Below, one piece after another: positions 10,026 through 29,665 of a stretch of 64,000 nucleotides of DNA. A program made the translations under genes and the position numbers. Source of the stretch: Mugil cephalus (lineage: Eukaryota; Chordata; Actinopteri; Mugiliformes; Mugilidae); the NCBI RefSeq assembly GCF_022458985.1, contig NC_061774.1, positions 20,244,697-20,308,696 of the forward strand, given 5' to 3'. Below the pieces are notes generated by a model. It ran no database searches, was not told the origin of the DNA, and saw only the letters and a program-made list of their open reading frames with translations. Within the stretch, counting starts at the first letter, position 1. Each line of letters opens with the position of its first letter.

Positions 10026-11484
10026 TTAATGACGGATGCATTGTCCAGATAGCCGGTGTGCGCCGTCACAGACCCCTGTGGAGCTTACATATGTTAGCAG
10101 CAGCGGCCCTGCCCACTCTGGAGGAAAAACTCCTCTCAATTCGCGCACACACACTGCAGTGGAACAACCTGCCAGCCCAAGGCAACCTGCGCTGGAGCTG
10201 GGCGGACCCTCGCTCACGAGCCAGACCTTTGAAATTTTGGCCACTGCGTCTGCGTGGAGACACTGTGTCTCATTGTGAATTTTTTCTCCCTTCACTGGCT
10301 GTATCCCCAGAGTTGGGAAATGTGTAACAGCTTTGCAGAAACGGCATCTATCTGAGATCACTCCTCATTACGCCTCTGTTATCCATTTGTATTCGACTTT
10401 TATACACATGGGGAGCATGTGACGCCCCAAACACAAACACAATGGCTTCTTACATCCTTGAAAAGCCCAGGCAGCTCATCTGCCCCCAGGTTGTATTTTG
10501 GTGACACCGGGGGTCAAAAGGGAACTCTTGACCTTTGACCCTTAAAGCTGTTAAAGGTGAATTCAGAATAGGCCGACGCCTATAAACAGTGTCATCCAGT
10601 CCTGGTTTGGTCTCATGCTACCAATTAAAAAAAAACAACTAGGGACCAATAAAATCATACGTGTAACTTATATATTTAAAAAGAAAAAAAAAAAAAAAAA
10701 GAAACATCCAACCTATCCATAAAATCTGGGACATCCAGAAAAAAAAGCTCTCACATTTTGATCCTCGGAGGTAATGTGTACACAAAATTCTGTTAATCTT
10801 TAAGCTTGCTGCTGATTTGAAAAGAGGCACGGCGGTTCCAGGAAGGCAGGCGAAGCACGGTGATAAAGTCTGTCTGCCTGCGGTGATATTTCATCATGAC
10901 TTGTTTTCAGGCCACCTCATTATGTGGAATTGATTGTTGCCAATGATTATTGAGCTAGACCTCTCCCACACTGTTCAATTGGCTCGATTCCCCTCGTTTT
11001 AAGGGAGCAGCACGTCTTCCCCACAGCTCTGTCAGCTATCAGAGGTCTTTAATGACGATTTTATGACATTCTCTGTGAATTTAAGTCCAAGTGGATTATT
11101 AGTGAATAAATAAATCAAGATCAGTCATAGTGAATTGTGGCAATGACTTGATTAGCCAGCGGAGAAATGTTACACATGATTCATTTGGCTTGTTTCAAGC
11201 CTGACATGAGGAAGGAAAGAAAAGAGAATGAACCAAATTCTACAATTATATAAAGAGAAAAAATAAATAGTCCGCTGGCCGAGAGAGATGGAGGGAGGGC
11301 GTCAAAGGAGGCCTTGTTAGGTGATGCTGATTGATCGGTAGCGCATGAAACAAACAGGAAAGCACACAAACACTCTGGTGGAGTGAAGAGCCACGTAAAA
11401 TCGAAATGTCGAAACGCAGGCCGCTAGCGATGTAGCATTTTAGCATCAAACTTGGGACACGCTGTTTAAAGTTAGTGAATCTGA

Positions 11485-11605
11485 AAGCAGGCTAATGGCT
11501 CCACAGTGCACGGCTAATGCTAACATGCTGGCTAATGCTAACTGCGCCGGCAACCACTATACGGTATTTGCCGGCCTGTTAGCATTTGCTAATTAGCATT
11601 AGAGA
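11485..11605. repeat. GCTAA-rich dispersed fish repeat, fragment
   Basis: Repeated GCTAATGCTAAC and its reverse complement GTTAGCATTTGCTAATTAGC occur within 120 bases. Similar fragments occur at 13945-14040 and 45665-45780 in this window, so this is a dispersed repeat. Confidence 0.6.
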
Positions 11606-13944
11606 AAAGGCATAGCTGAGGAAACTGGGAGTTATTAGCTCTGTAGGATTTAGCTTTATAAAACAGAAGACGTTTTCCATTCATTCATACATTTATTCAT
11701 TCATTCATGCATTCTTTGCAGTCAGAGTAAAACAATTATTGTCTATAAAGAAATTACAGTTCAACATCTTTCATTTTCTCCGTGTTTGACTTAGCTAAGT
11801 GCCTTTTAAAGAGAACGTCACTAATTTGTCACGTTAAAGTCAGTTGACTGGTCATGAGTTTTCAATATTTGGAAAGCTTCCTGATGATCAATGAGACAAA
11901 AAGTGTTTCGAAAAGGCAAATATGTTCACAGCGAATCCTCCGAATTACTGGAGCGTAATAGTTCCTCAAAATTACTGAAAGTTTCTGTTGGGAAAGTGAG
12001 CACGTGAGTTTGCATGACCCTGATTAGAATATGTAAACTCTCATTGTTTACTGCACTTCATCATTTTAAGCACTTATTGTTTTTAATGTTCTGATGTTTC
12101 TCAAAGACTCAAACACACTTACAAAGAAAATAAATTAGCAAATACATGACAGACAATGATTCATGATATGATTTGTAGCCAAACAGGAAACTCCTGACTT
12201 GAATTATATTTTCATACTATTTTCATTGCTCAGTTAAAAACATATTTTTTTTCTACTATTTTACTTTAATTAAGAGAAGAAACATGAGAGCATTTAATTG
12301 TAGTGCTAAAACTAATGTTTTCACTAGTGAGGTAGTCTCTTTAACTTTACATAAAGCAAAGATTGATCTCTCCACAAAAACTGAGGTAATATTTGAAGTT
12401 TAATGTCGTATAATCAACACATGACATGCTTTGTGCGTCCCAATCTCACCTTTCAGACTCGACAAGAGAGTAATCTGCAGTATCAGGAGACTCTTTACCA
12501 CCTACAGCAGAAAGACATGCACTTAGAGAACAAAGATGAACAGGCTCCTACAATGCTTTACTGGGAAACCCAACACTGTCCTACTATATATAGCGGGGCT
12601 TTTCACACTGTGTGCATGACTGCTCGTGTTGAGTCACATGATTCAAGATATATGGGCGGACAGACACACGCACACACACACACACACACACACACCCACG
12701 CTGCACATACACACAAGGCCGAGGGAGTGGAGGTGGTGAGGGAATGCGAAGAGGTTTATTGAGTTGACTGTGACGTTTTGCTTCCCGTGACCAGACTTTC
12801 ATTTGCTCTGTCTCCCCGAGCGTCTCGCCCCCGTCTCAGTCTAAACCACATGCTAATCAGCTCGCTGGGCTCTCTGTTTGATCTCTGATGGGCTGTTTTC
12901 TGATGCGTCCCGCATCAGAATAGATAATCATTGTATCATTGACCACCATCAACAACTTCTCTGTGTCTTCACCAGTGGCCACACCCACCTCCAAAAGCAA
13001 GCTACAAACAAACACAACTTTGTTAAAAGCGAAACAAGAAACCACTCTTTTGGTTCGCTTCGTCCCTTCCACGTCAACATCAACTTAATATACAAACACT
13101 GAAGTGTCAGCAAGCGTTTTAGGAAATGAATTAGTTACCCAGTAAGAGAGGCATGTGACCAAATGGTTAAGTAGTAACTACAGCTCAAACACGCCAAACC
13201 TTGAAAACGAAGCGCTGCTTTTTCTCTCATGGTAACACATGTTGGAATTTTGGGTTTTTACGCAGCTTCTCGCATCCGATCACTGGTGCAGCGGAGTCTG
13301 TAAATATTTGTCGAGGGACATATTTTCTCATTGTTTGAGATCTGCAATCCAGATCACAAGACCAGAAGCGAAACATGGGCCGTGGGGTTAAAGTGCTGAC
13401 TCAAAGCTGTTGGAGGGTGTTAAGCTTTGCCCCTCTCATTTTTTAACACAGCGCACGGCTGTGAGAGTGGCCGTAGCAGCTCACTTGGGGCAAAAAGCGA
13501 CGAAAAAAAATCATTTGCCAAGTTAGGTATCATCACCTGACCACGCCTTCTCAGCTGATCAGAGTGTAAGAGATCATATGTTTAAGTCCAGCTGAAGCCC
13601 AGACCCAAAAAAAAGAAAAAAAAAAGACATGAAACAAACCCAAAGTGAAAATACAAACCATAAAAAAACATCTGTTGATGTCGGCGGGTCCTCGGGCAGT
13701 GACTGCATTCAAATGTTCTGCAGCTGAGTATTAAATAAAACAAATAAATTCTCATCACACATCACGGTTTGTTTGCACTCCCTTTTCAGCTTCACGGTCA
13801 GATGGCGTTTGCTTATTCATCATGGCGATGTTTGATTTGTAAGGTCAATTAAGGTCCGTTATTTTCAGTTTATTATTATCATTTTAATCCACTAAATTAC
13901 TTTTGCGTTACAACAATAGCAATTCTATGTCACAACAGTGGTTT

Positions 13945-14040
13945 GAGCTAAATGCTAACCTCAGCATGCTAGCATTCTCACAATTACCACATTAACCATC
14001 TTTGTTTATCCTACTAGCATGCTAACGTAAATAGTTAGCA
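13945..14040. repeat. GCTAA-rich dispersed fish repeat, second fragment
   Basis: Carries ATGCTAACCTCAGCATGCTAGCATT and, after CCACATTAACCATC, the mirror unit CTAGCATGCTAACG. The order matches the copy near 45.7 kb. Confidence 0.6.
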
Positions 14041-14103
14041 CAAAAACTAAAAAAAAAAAAAAAGCCAGTGTTGCCAGAGCTGGTTGATTTGCAGGCACTT
14101 GGA

Positions 14104-14117
14104 CCAGCAGATGGCGC
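14104..14117 (+). promoter_or_regulatory. CTCF-type binding motif
   Basis: CCAGCAGATGGCGC matches every position of the published CTCF core CCASYAGRKGGCRS. It lies in the gap where the CXXC5-type gene and the minus-strand SH2D4-related gene converge, a sensible place for a boundary. A motif match alone does not prove occupancy. Confidence 0.5.
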
Positions 14118-14599
14118 CAGATGAGACGTTTTTGTTTCTAATGTTGTTATAAATGACCTTGTAGGGAACGTGTGAACTAAATTTAATGGCAGTTCATTTA
14201 ATAATCAACTTTTATGGTTGGCAATGGAGGAACCGTAAGCAGACAAGATAGGAGAGTTCACAAACCGGAGACGATGGATGTTCCTACAAAATGTCCTTTC
14301 AGTAGTGGTGGATCGACCAGATGTTGGGCCGCTGCAGGTTCCGCTGTTTGTCGCTGATTCGTGTGAGTACAAATACAGACGGTTTATAACTACCAAGTGC
14401 AGCAGCCCCAGCAGCAACATTATTCTGTTTTTCACACCACAGATCATCGTCAGCAGCAGGTGAAAGTGTTTCCTGGAAAGACACCAAACCCTAAAGAGCT
14501 CCTGATGAGCAGGTCAGTGCTTGTCGGTGAATGGGTGCGAGTGAGTGTTCATATGTGAGTGTGAGAGAGGAGGACAAAATGTGTTACACGTATACAGTC

Positions 14600-15158
14600 T
14601 GTTCAGAAATTCACTCCTTTATTTTAAGCCCAAACGTCCTTCAGCTGCTCATATACCGGAGCAGCATCCTGTGTATATTTAACGGTGCTATGACAAAGTC
14701 ACATGGACTACGTATGAAACAGAAGAAAAACATTTATCAATTCCATCCCTCGGTTGCTTATGGCATCTCAAGTAATAAAACCCACGACAATTTTTCCCCA
14801 GCAAGTCTGTGTGTGTCTGTCTGTGGACACGCCACGCTCCTCAGTTCAGTAGATCCGAACTTGAATTTCAACTCAGCATCAAAGCTGTTCAGTTTTATCG
14901 TTCAGGTTGACTTCAGTTCAAAAGCTTTCAAGCGTTTCTCTCCCTCCACCTCCCAGACACTTCGCTGTCTCTGGGTCAGACCCTGGAATCAGGTCCAGTA
15001 AAGTTTATTTTAGTTCACGGTTCGGGTTGAAGCAAGGATCTTTCGATGTGTGTCGCCTCAGCCCGGACCGTCGCCGTATCGCTGTATACCCTTGTTTCTG
15101 CAAAGGGCTCATTACAGTCTGTACAGCAGGTTCTGGCTACTTGGAATCTTGTGGAGTC
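14600..15158 (-). other. 3' UTR of the SH2D4-related gene
   Basis: Runs from the stop codon to the AATAAA at 14623-14618 on the minus strand. No repeats or other elements were recognised. Confidence 0.55.
14618..14623 (-). terminator. Polyadenylation signal of the SH2D4-related gene
   Basis: AATAAA on the minus strand, about 540 bases beyond the stop codon of the minus-strand gene. No earlier minus-strand hexamer was noticed. Confidence 0.6.
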
Positions 15159-21745
<6,587 letters not shown>

Positions 21746-21990
21746 TCAGTGGTTGCCAGCCGGCGGCATCTCCCGGCTCCGGTCCTGACTTCTAGTGTGG
21801 TATGAAGGGCGAGTGTGACGTGAAAGAGCGCGTCTTTGTGTGGTATCGGCGCAGCCGTCAGCAGCAGCGGTATGCAGGCTCAGCCCCGCTCGGCCGTATT
21901 TGTACTGAATGGGAGTGGGACGGGCTGACATCACTGCATTCATCACTGCATTCATCTTTTCCTCTCCTCCTTTCTTCTACTCCTCCTTGT
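21746..21990 (-). promoter_or_regulatory. Possible promoter and noncoding first exon for the SH2D4-related gene
   Basis: On the minus strand a CpG-containing stretch ends in CACTGAA followed by a strong donor GTAAGT (exon edge at 21746-21745). It includes a CRE-like TCACGTCA and a short upstream ORF that stops just before the donor. Its position 2.1 kb upstream of the first coding exon, on the same strand, suits a leader exon. The matching acceptor before 19622 is unclear, so this is an inference. Confidence 0.35.
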
Positions 21991-22290
21991 TTACCCTCTT
22001 ATCTCTCCCATTAGCATTCCCCACGATGCTACAAGTAGACAAACTGCACTTGGTGAAATATCAAGTTAGAACAGTTTATATAAAGAGTGTATCTGATTCT
22101 GTGAAATAACTTAGTGTTTGTTATCAACTCAATTGTGACACGTTCAAGGATGCAAGGAATTTAATTCCCCCTGATAATCGCTGTAACTTTCCCCCCATGT
22201 AGCATCATGAGAAATAAAACTAACTTGCAATTATTTATTTATTTATTTTTTCATTCACTGGTTGAATTTGGCCTGACCCACTGTGGATTT

Positions 22291-22324
22291 GTCGTCGTCG
22301 TCGTCCCCCCCCCCCCCCCCCCCC
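22291..22324 (+). repeat. (GTC)n followed by poly-C
   Basis: Five GTC units run directly into 20 consecutive C. Confidence 0.9.
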
Positions 22325-24054
22325 TCCCTTTCCTTCTTTTCCTTCCTCCAGGAAGTCCTGCTGAATTTGTATGAAACCATTAATCACAACACCACATGTG
22401 CAGGAAGGAATATGGATATTCACCCCCACAGGGTTTTTTCCGTCAACAGGTTGTTGACACCGTCACTACACCGGCAGTCATTGTTTTTGTGCCAGATCTG
22501 ATAGCTCCAGTGGGTCCATGTTGTAAAGGTCGATCACGTGCTTCTGAGCAACTACAGTTGTTATTGTCATTCGCATGATGAACTCACATACAGATGACAA
22601 GATTGTCTGATTTTCACTGACCTACCAGGGTTATGTGGGTTTGACCTAGTTCACCGTGTTTGTTGTGTGCTCGGTGTTTACATTAAACAATATTAAGAAC
22701 GCATCCTTTATTTTGGTTTAGAAGTTACCTGCTGTACACACAACAACTGAAAGCAGCTTTAAGTGAGAGCTGACTTCTGCTTAATTGAAGAAAAGGGTGA
22801 ATTATAAAGAGTCTAATTTATTAATAATATCAGGATGTTTTTTTAATGAAAGAAATTTAATTTTAAATGAAAAAATACAGATGTATTCATATTTTATTGC
22901 TTAAAACGTGTTGCGGTTTGTTAAATTTTCAATTTATGATTGGGAAGACTTTCAGTCAAACTATTTTACTCTAATTTCTATACAATAAACATGACGTTAG
23001 AAGGCTTTTTAAAAGAAATCCTGTCCAGCGAAACAACAGAATTTCCAAGTTATGAAGTTCGACAACTGACTCAGGCGTATGAGTTACAAAACAATACCTG
23101 TTTGCAAACATTAGCCCACATACGGTAACGCACTGGTCAGACCAGTATGAGTGGGGTTGGGAAAAAACCTGTAGCTCCATTTACTGGGCGAGACCTTTTA
23201 TTCTGACACTGAAATTATAAGCTCTTCTTTGACTTAAGAACAGTGACTTATAATTAATCATAACGTCATTTTTACAATGTAAAAATAGGACACAGCTTCA
23301 ATTTGTGTGTGAGGAGCAGGCGGAAATTTTACATTAAACATGTGTAAGAGTCTAATCAGTCTTCTTGAAAGGGTTCTTTTGCTTTAAATCCATGATTATA
23401 ACCATGGAAAACAATGAACTACAGCACTAATAAAAAGTCATCTGGAGATTTAAAACAACTTTTTGAGTTCATGTCACCATTTCCCAAAGATTCCCCCAGA
23501 CTCCCACCACAGAAAGCATTGTGCAAAATGAAACCGCAACTGGTATCAGTAAATACTGCTGGTTTCTCCACCAGATACCAGAGACCTGTTTATTTAGCTC
23601 TGTGTGCCACTGCTGTCAGGCCAGAGAGCTCAAGGTCTACATGCACAGACACATGGATACAAGCTTGGTCTATTATTTGTGAAAACCAGATCCTTAATTG
23701 CCTATTATTCTAACTCTAAACTCCACCCTTTATCTTCTACCCAGAAGTAACGTGATTCCGTGGAAGAGGCATTTCTGTATTTATTTTTCCAGGAGTGGAG
23801 TTTCCTGGACATATTCACTCCTTATCTAAGAATCACTTACATTAACAATTGTTTTGGCATGGCACACCTGGGGCAAGTCCCAACACTTATTGACTTACGC
23901 TTTATGACACACGTTACTGCATAGAGTGCACGTGGAGGGGTATGGACGTGCTCCTTTTTAAATGGTAATTATGCATGAATAGCACCCTCTGCTGAAGTGA
24001 AGAAGAATAGCAAGTCCAGTCAATGAAAGCATTTTCCTGTAGGAGAGCAATTAT

Positions 24055-24645
24055 TAGTGGTGTTCGATACCACCGATTTCCTTTCCGATCCGATACTGAG
24101 TAGAATTTAGGCTGGTATCGGCAATATCGGTCTGATACAAATACTTTGTGTAAATACACCCTAATGTATCTGGTAAACATAAAAAAAGTAGTGTATTCAT
24201 AATCATAGCTTCTGTTGAGGTAGTGGCCTTATTTACTATATAGTCGAGCTAATACAACACAATCACACTCACACAAAATACGTGAAAATGCTGTTTCAAA
24301 CACAAAAAAAAAAAAAGAAGAAGGAAGAAACAAGTAAAATAATAACACTATTAAAATAAATTATTGTTTAACTATTAAGAACTACTATAAAATGAAATTA
24401 ATTCTGACTCTTCTGTTCTCCTAATCACAAATGCCACGTATTCTGTGTTGTGGTTTACCCTGAGGTGTTTCACAAGGTTTGTTGTGTTGCCACAACTCAA
24501 TAGTTCAGTTACTTTCCACTGTGTTCCTACATTACCGCGAATGACTGAAGTATTGGAAGTATCAATATTTTGATCTGAGAATGGATATTATGGCATAAAT
24601 ACCTGGTATCAAAAGTATCGATATTTCAGTATCATCACTGGCAGT
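24055..24645. mobile_element. Degenerate DNA-transposon-like element (nonautonomous)
   Basis: The left end reads GTGTTCGATACCACCGAT and then CCGATCCGATACTGAG, with GGTATCGGCAATATCGGTC following. The right end carries GGTATCAAAAGTATCGATA followed by TTTCAGTATCATCAC. Clusters of GATACC/GGTATC at both ends and an AT-rich middle without a transposase frame resemble a short internally deleted hAT-type fish element. Family and exact ends are inferred. Confidence 0.4.
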
Positions 24646-26804
24646 TATCAAACTCTGCACAATCGCCAACAACTTCAGTAGTTCAGGAGCTGCTAAAGTC
24701 TCTCAGTAATACCAAAGCGACACACTGATCAATACCCAGGTTCAGTTTACGGCAATTATGAATTATTGGATTAATTGATTAAATTGGTGATATAAATTGG
24801 GCGGTTTCATAGTGAAGTGATATGTCAAAGTTAACTTTTAATACATAAAAGTCTATATGCAAGAATCTGTTTAAGGGTTAATTTGTTTTTGTTTTTTATC
24901 TATATTGTGTGCACATCTTGTAGATTTTTGGGGCTTATTTCACTATTTATGTGCAAATAATGAAGTATATTCATGGAAAGGATGGGATAACATGAAGCCA
25001 GTCCATTTTACCACCAGGACTGGACTCACTAGAACAGCAGACTCCTAGACACAAACATAATTAATAACATTTCAATGACCTTTGACCTCCGGAAATCGAC
25101 ATGTATTAAAGACAAGAAGAGAACATCAATACGTTCACACTCAGTCCAAATCGTTACGATCTATATATTGTTCCAATTTCACTGTGCAATTTTTCAATCT
25201 ATTACATGGGAATTTTGACGTATCTCACGAGACGTCAACAGAGCTCGCTGAAGGAGTCCGTTTTCACCACAAGATTACCCTTCTCATTCTGCGTTGGGGG
25301 CCTCATTCAGCAACGCGGCGGGGCTGATTTTTCCCAGCAACTTTATTGGTATTCCCACACGTTCCTCCCTTCGACCGCTCCATGTTTAATGCATGGACCG
25401 ACATAGAGCCCGGCCTATGAAAAGGATGTGCATTAGCATGGATTCACATGAGAGATGCATGCGGTTAAACAGACCACAGAGAAGTTACGCCTTTAGTCCC
25501 CCGATGTAATTTGACTGATAGAACAAACAGTGCTTGAGTACTGGGTGTTTGATGTAACGTGCTATCGTAATACCATATGTTTGCTTTTTTCCTCCCCACA
25601 TAATTTACATAATGAGCTTGAAAGAGATTTCTACCAGGCTTTCATCATCGTTACTACACATACGCTGTAATTATGAGGTACATAAAGCAGCATTAGCATC
25701 CACTGTGGATATTAGTCTATTTACATCGTTGAATGTAGGAACAAATACATTTTACTGGAAGCATGATGTGGCTGAATAAACATAAAGTAGCAGCCTATGA
25801 CAGCTAGAGCAGCATTAATTATGTTTGGGGCGAAGGGGAACGAGACGTAAACACAGGCTTCACATATCACCACTTTCTAATGCCGTTGAATGTGTTTGCA
25901 GCTTACATCACCCAGGGATGTTTACTGGAACCGCGCAAATATAAATCCAACATTCACTCTTCTTTAAGCACTACTTAGGTCTCCTCTACCTCCAGAGGGA
26001 AATATCAGACTCTCTTTTATGATCTGCACCAGTTTGCTCACGTTTATTGCTCTGCTTTTTGGTCTAAGCTGTGTGTTTTTAGAGATTCCTTGTTTAAAAC
26101 ACTGCTAATGGTATGTAACACATACAAAGTAGTAGTTTGGTTCATTTTTTTTAAAATTATGGTGCAGAACTCTTAACTGCAAATTCGCATCTATGAAGTT
26201 TCAAGTCACCTCAAAATTAAAATAATAATAATAATAATAATTTTGAACCAATAGAAAAAACAATGAGCTGAAAGACATAGAGCTGAGATTAACTGCAGAA
26301 TCTGGAGATACATTTCAGTGTGTTTGTTACAGTGACTTGTTGCCATAACCTCTTATCATTTGACATTTGACATTGACATTTGACAATCAAAATGTACAAT
26401 TATTGAATAAATTTAATATATTTCATATGTGTTTTATATCTGTTATGGGCCGTTTTTTTGCTTTTTCAGTTATCAGGTGCGCAGATTTCCCTCGTCTGCC
26501 ATTGAGAGCCTCATCTCCACGGTCCTTTGAAGGACCAATTGGTTGGGGTTCCTATTTAAATGTCGTACTAGGACACTTTATCTAACCTCACGCTGAGACA
26601 CTTTGGATCCACAATGGGACACTTTGACTAAAATGCCTGTATATCTCATGTAAATTGAACTGTAGATTGAATTGTACATTTTTTTTTATTTGTTTTTTGT
26701 AATTCTTTACTACCTCATTCGCATTCTTATTCTATTTCTAAGATTATTTTATTTTATTTTTATTCTTATGTCTATGTCTGGTTCATATATGTTCTTTCTT
26801 ATCT

Positions 26805-26880
26805 TGGGACTCTTGGACAAAACTATTTCCCTGCAGGGATCAATAAAGTGATGTTGAATCTTGAATCTCGCTGACATCAA
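26805..26880 (+). mobile_element. 3' tail of a fish LINE, fragment
   Basis: TTTCCCTGCAGGGATCAATAAAG followed by short GTTGAATCTTGAATC repeats is the usual end of many teleost non-LTR elements. No reverse transcriptase frame remains upstream. Confidence 0.45.
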
Positions 26881-27680
26881 CTGGAATTGAGGCCTGTACT
26901 TAACGCTAGTATGAATTACCTTAGAAATATTTAGTTAGTGAGACCTTTGTTATTTTTTTGTTTTGTTTCCTGAGATCTGGACTTTTCACTTAATCATCTT
27001 TTGGTTTTAATAGCTAGATATTGTTTTTATAGACACATTTAGGATTGGGGGTGTTGTACAGTATATTGATGAGCTTTGAGTTAGGTTTCAGGTTTCACTT
27101 TTAGTCTGCGTGTTTAGTTTCATTTTGTTTTACTAATTTCTTTGCTTTACTCAACACCCTTCGTCCTGCTTTAGCGCTTTCTGTTAACCTTAATCATTCA
27201 AAATAAACCGTAACAAACCGTTGCTTCCCCCACCCCTAGCAGAGCTGGGTCGTAACAATATCACATTTGATTGTTATGCTTCACTTTACGGTGATGCTGC
27301 TAACATTTGGGTTTCCTGCATGAAAAAAAAGAAAAAAAAAAGAGAGAAATCCAATTATATCCCAAGATGATTAGCCCATCAGCGAACCAGCGAACCACCT
27401 GTGAACCGTGAGGCCGACCCCCTGATGTGCACCAACGTGCAGCCTTTGACAAGACCTTCACGTTTTCTCTGCGACTTCCATATTTACAACTTGGCACACG
27501 GGCCAGAGTGTGGCACTGTTGCCATGGTGACCGGTCTGTCTGTTGACCTGGCCGCCGAGCCGACTCGGTGCACGCACACACACTCACGGAGGCATCTCCA
27601 ACACACATGGCACATTCTGTCATCGTGTTGGCAAGGTCGCCAGTGCGTCCCGTGTTTGTCTGTCTGACTGTCCTCCTCTC

Positions 27681-27711
27681 ACACTCTCACACACACACAC
27701 ACACACACACA
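27681..27711 (+). repeat. (CA)n microsatellite
   Basis: Uninterrupted AC dinucleotides ending in ATATGCGCGC. Confidence 0.9.
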
Positions 27712-28469
27712 TATGCGCGCATGTGTGAACACAAATAAGCACAGATCTGTTGGAGCATAAATAAACGTGCAAGTATGTGTTTTTTTGTTGTTGTTGTACA
27801 CTTCTCTGTGGAAGATGCATTGAGAGGCGGTTTGATTTTAGGCTTCGGAGAGGCTGATCACTCTCTCACAAACACACACACAGTATCCTTTCAGCTCGTT
27901 GTGATGACAAGTGGTCACAGGTGGAAGTGACTGATGCTCAGAAATGAAGACCCTCCTCCGCTCTGTTTGACTGTGTCACGTGGGAGGGAAGTGTGTCATT
28001 GTAACCCCCTTTTTTCATGCCTGTGGATATAATGACCCAGATGAGAGCAGCGCTCACATGCTGACGGGTGCGCGCACACACACACAACCACACAACCACA
28101 CACACGCCACAAGTGCTGACATGTTGTGTCACCCCTTTCTTCAGGGGTAATGAATGCTGATGAGGTAGTCAAGGGAATCCCTGGAGTCTAACACAAAGGC
28201 GCGCAGCTAAATAATGATGTCCGACGTGGAGGTAAGTATGAGATTTTATTCTGCTGAATCTGTTGCAGTCAGGCGAGACCGGTGAAAGATAAATGTTTTA
28301 CTACAAGGCCATTGTGTTGCTGATGGTGTACTGAAATGACTTATTTCGCACTGCCTTTCTGAAGTGTTATAAATTCACACAAAACACTTGTTTTTTTTTT
28401 GTTTTTGAGAGTGGCAACAATTGTACATTTATTGTACGTTTTATTGAAAACCCAGTAATGTTTTCAATC

Positions 28470-28650
28470 TGAGGCTGTGGCTCAGGTTGCAGAATGGTGG
28501 TTCAATCCCCGGTTAACTGAGGGCAGACAAAGTGTCCTTGAGCAAGACCCAAAACTGTGCAAATGGGCAGATTAGCACCTTGCATGTCAGCTTCCGCCAG
28601 TGGTTTGTGAAAGAGTGAATAAGATAAGAAGAAGGGCGTAAAGCCTTAAC
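28470..28650 (+). mobile_element. tRNA-like SINE or MITE fragment common in fish
   Basis: A box A-like TGGCTCAGGTTGC is followed 20 bases later by a box B-like GGTTCAATCCC, then AGTGTCCTTGAGCAAGACCC. This wording is met in a very common teleost dispersed repeat. The copy is diverged. A weaker relative starts near 35049 (GTCCTGGTGGTCCCAGCG, AGGTTTGACCCCTG). Confidence 0.55.
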
Positions 28651-29424
28651 GTTGAGCAAAGTTCTACCATGAACGCAATTATGTTTTTGTTTTTTGTTTT
28701 CTTTTACGCAAATAATGTTTCTGGCCAGCATTTCTGGGGGTCAGGAAGAAAGAAAAAGAATAAAATAAGGCTCCAAGAAAAGTTTCTGATCCTGTAGATT
28801 AAAAAGCAAAGAAGGAAAGATCACAGTCAACGATCAGTTCAGTTCCGAAAACTTTATCTCATGCGGGCAATTCAGTTTACGGCTCCCAGCACAATAAAAC
28901 AGTCATTAAAATGTTAGATATGCAACCCTAACACTCAACTCTCCATTACCAGTAATCAGTTGACCTAATGGTTTCCCAACAGTGATGTTGTGCGTGTGAA
29001 GATATTTAAACAAGGAAACTACCTACTTATTAAAAGGGATAAAAGATGAAAGAGTTTGAGTAGTGATTTGTCTTCCTCCATCCACTGTACGTGACAGAAC
29101 TGAAAAATAAAAACAATCGAGGGATGTCAACAATGTTTGTGTAATTACTCTCACTGCCAGAAGGGGGGGATAAAAGTCCTTCACTGATGCTTTAAGATAA
29201 AACTATAGATCAGAGGATATAGGTATGAATCATCTTGTCTCAATTAAATACGACTCCTATCAAAGCATTAAACTTTAAAACGAGTTGTATTTACTTTCTC
29301 TAAAATATCACGCTGGTAAACATACTATTACTGAAAAGAGAAACGTTTGATGAAAAACAACTTCTGGGATGTTGTCATGGGAGGTTTAGTGTGCCGTGAA
29401 ACAGCTCTGTGAAAAAAACATATA

Positions 29425-29665
29425 CACATACACACATACACAGAGACGGACTTGTGTTTCTATCTTTGCGAGGACCTTCCATTGAAATAAAACGTTCCCA
29501 AGCCCCTGACATTAACCCTAATCATCACAACTGAGTTCTTAATCCTAACAGGAGCCTTTACCCAGGTTTTAACTCTCAAAACATTTATGTTGCCCTCAAG
29601 GACAACATGGCCTCACCTGCAACTTAATAACAACAAGAACACACACACGCACACAGACACACACA
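29425..29665 (+). repeat. Dispersed fish repeat ('CGGACTTGTG...CGAGGACC' type)
   Basis: The order GACGGACTTGTGTTTCTATC, GCGAGGACC, CCTGACATTAACCCTAATC, ending in CA-rich DNA, matches a repeat seen widely in teleost genomes. Family name not assigned. Confidence 0.5.

Larger units (their letters stand above)
10026..14600. other. Intergenic interval between the CXXC5-type gene and the SH2D4-related gene
   Basis: No gene is supported. It contains a (CA)n run at about 12662-12703 and two GCTAA-rich repeat patches (about 11485-11605 and 13945-14040). An AT-rich stretch at 10870-11110 has several TAAT homeodomain-type cores and looks unrepetitive. Short A-runs occur near 10684 and 13610. The CTCF-like site is listed separately. 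Confidence 0.5.

Noticed and set aside
9385..10069. Long overlapping open frames (up to 218 codons) on the minus strand
   Set aside because: They translate the polypurine tract into Pro/Ser/Leu repeats. All three frames are open because of base bias, and there is no homology or splice context.
28214..28231. ATGATGTCCGACGTGGAG followed by a perfect donor GTAAGT, reading MMSDVE like a troponin T start
   Set aside because: No downstream exon on the plus strand continues the frame. Joining it to the psd2 acceptor at 39757 gives an early stop. Probably chance.
28479..28510. Possible tRNA gene from box A and box B matches
   Set aside because: No cloverleaf or acceptor stem can be drawn, and the wording continues into a dispersed fish repeat.
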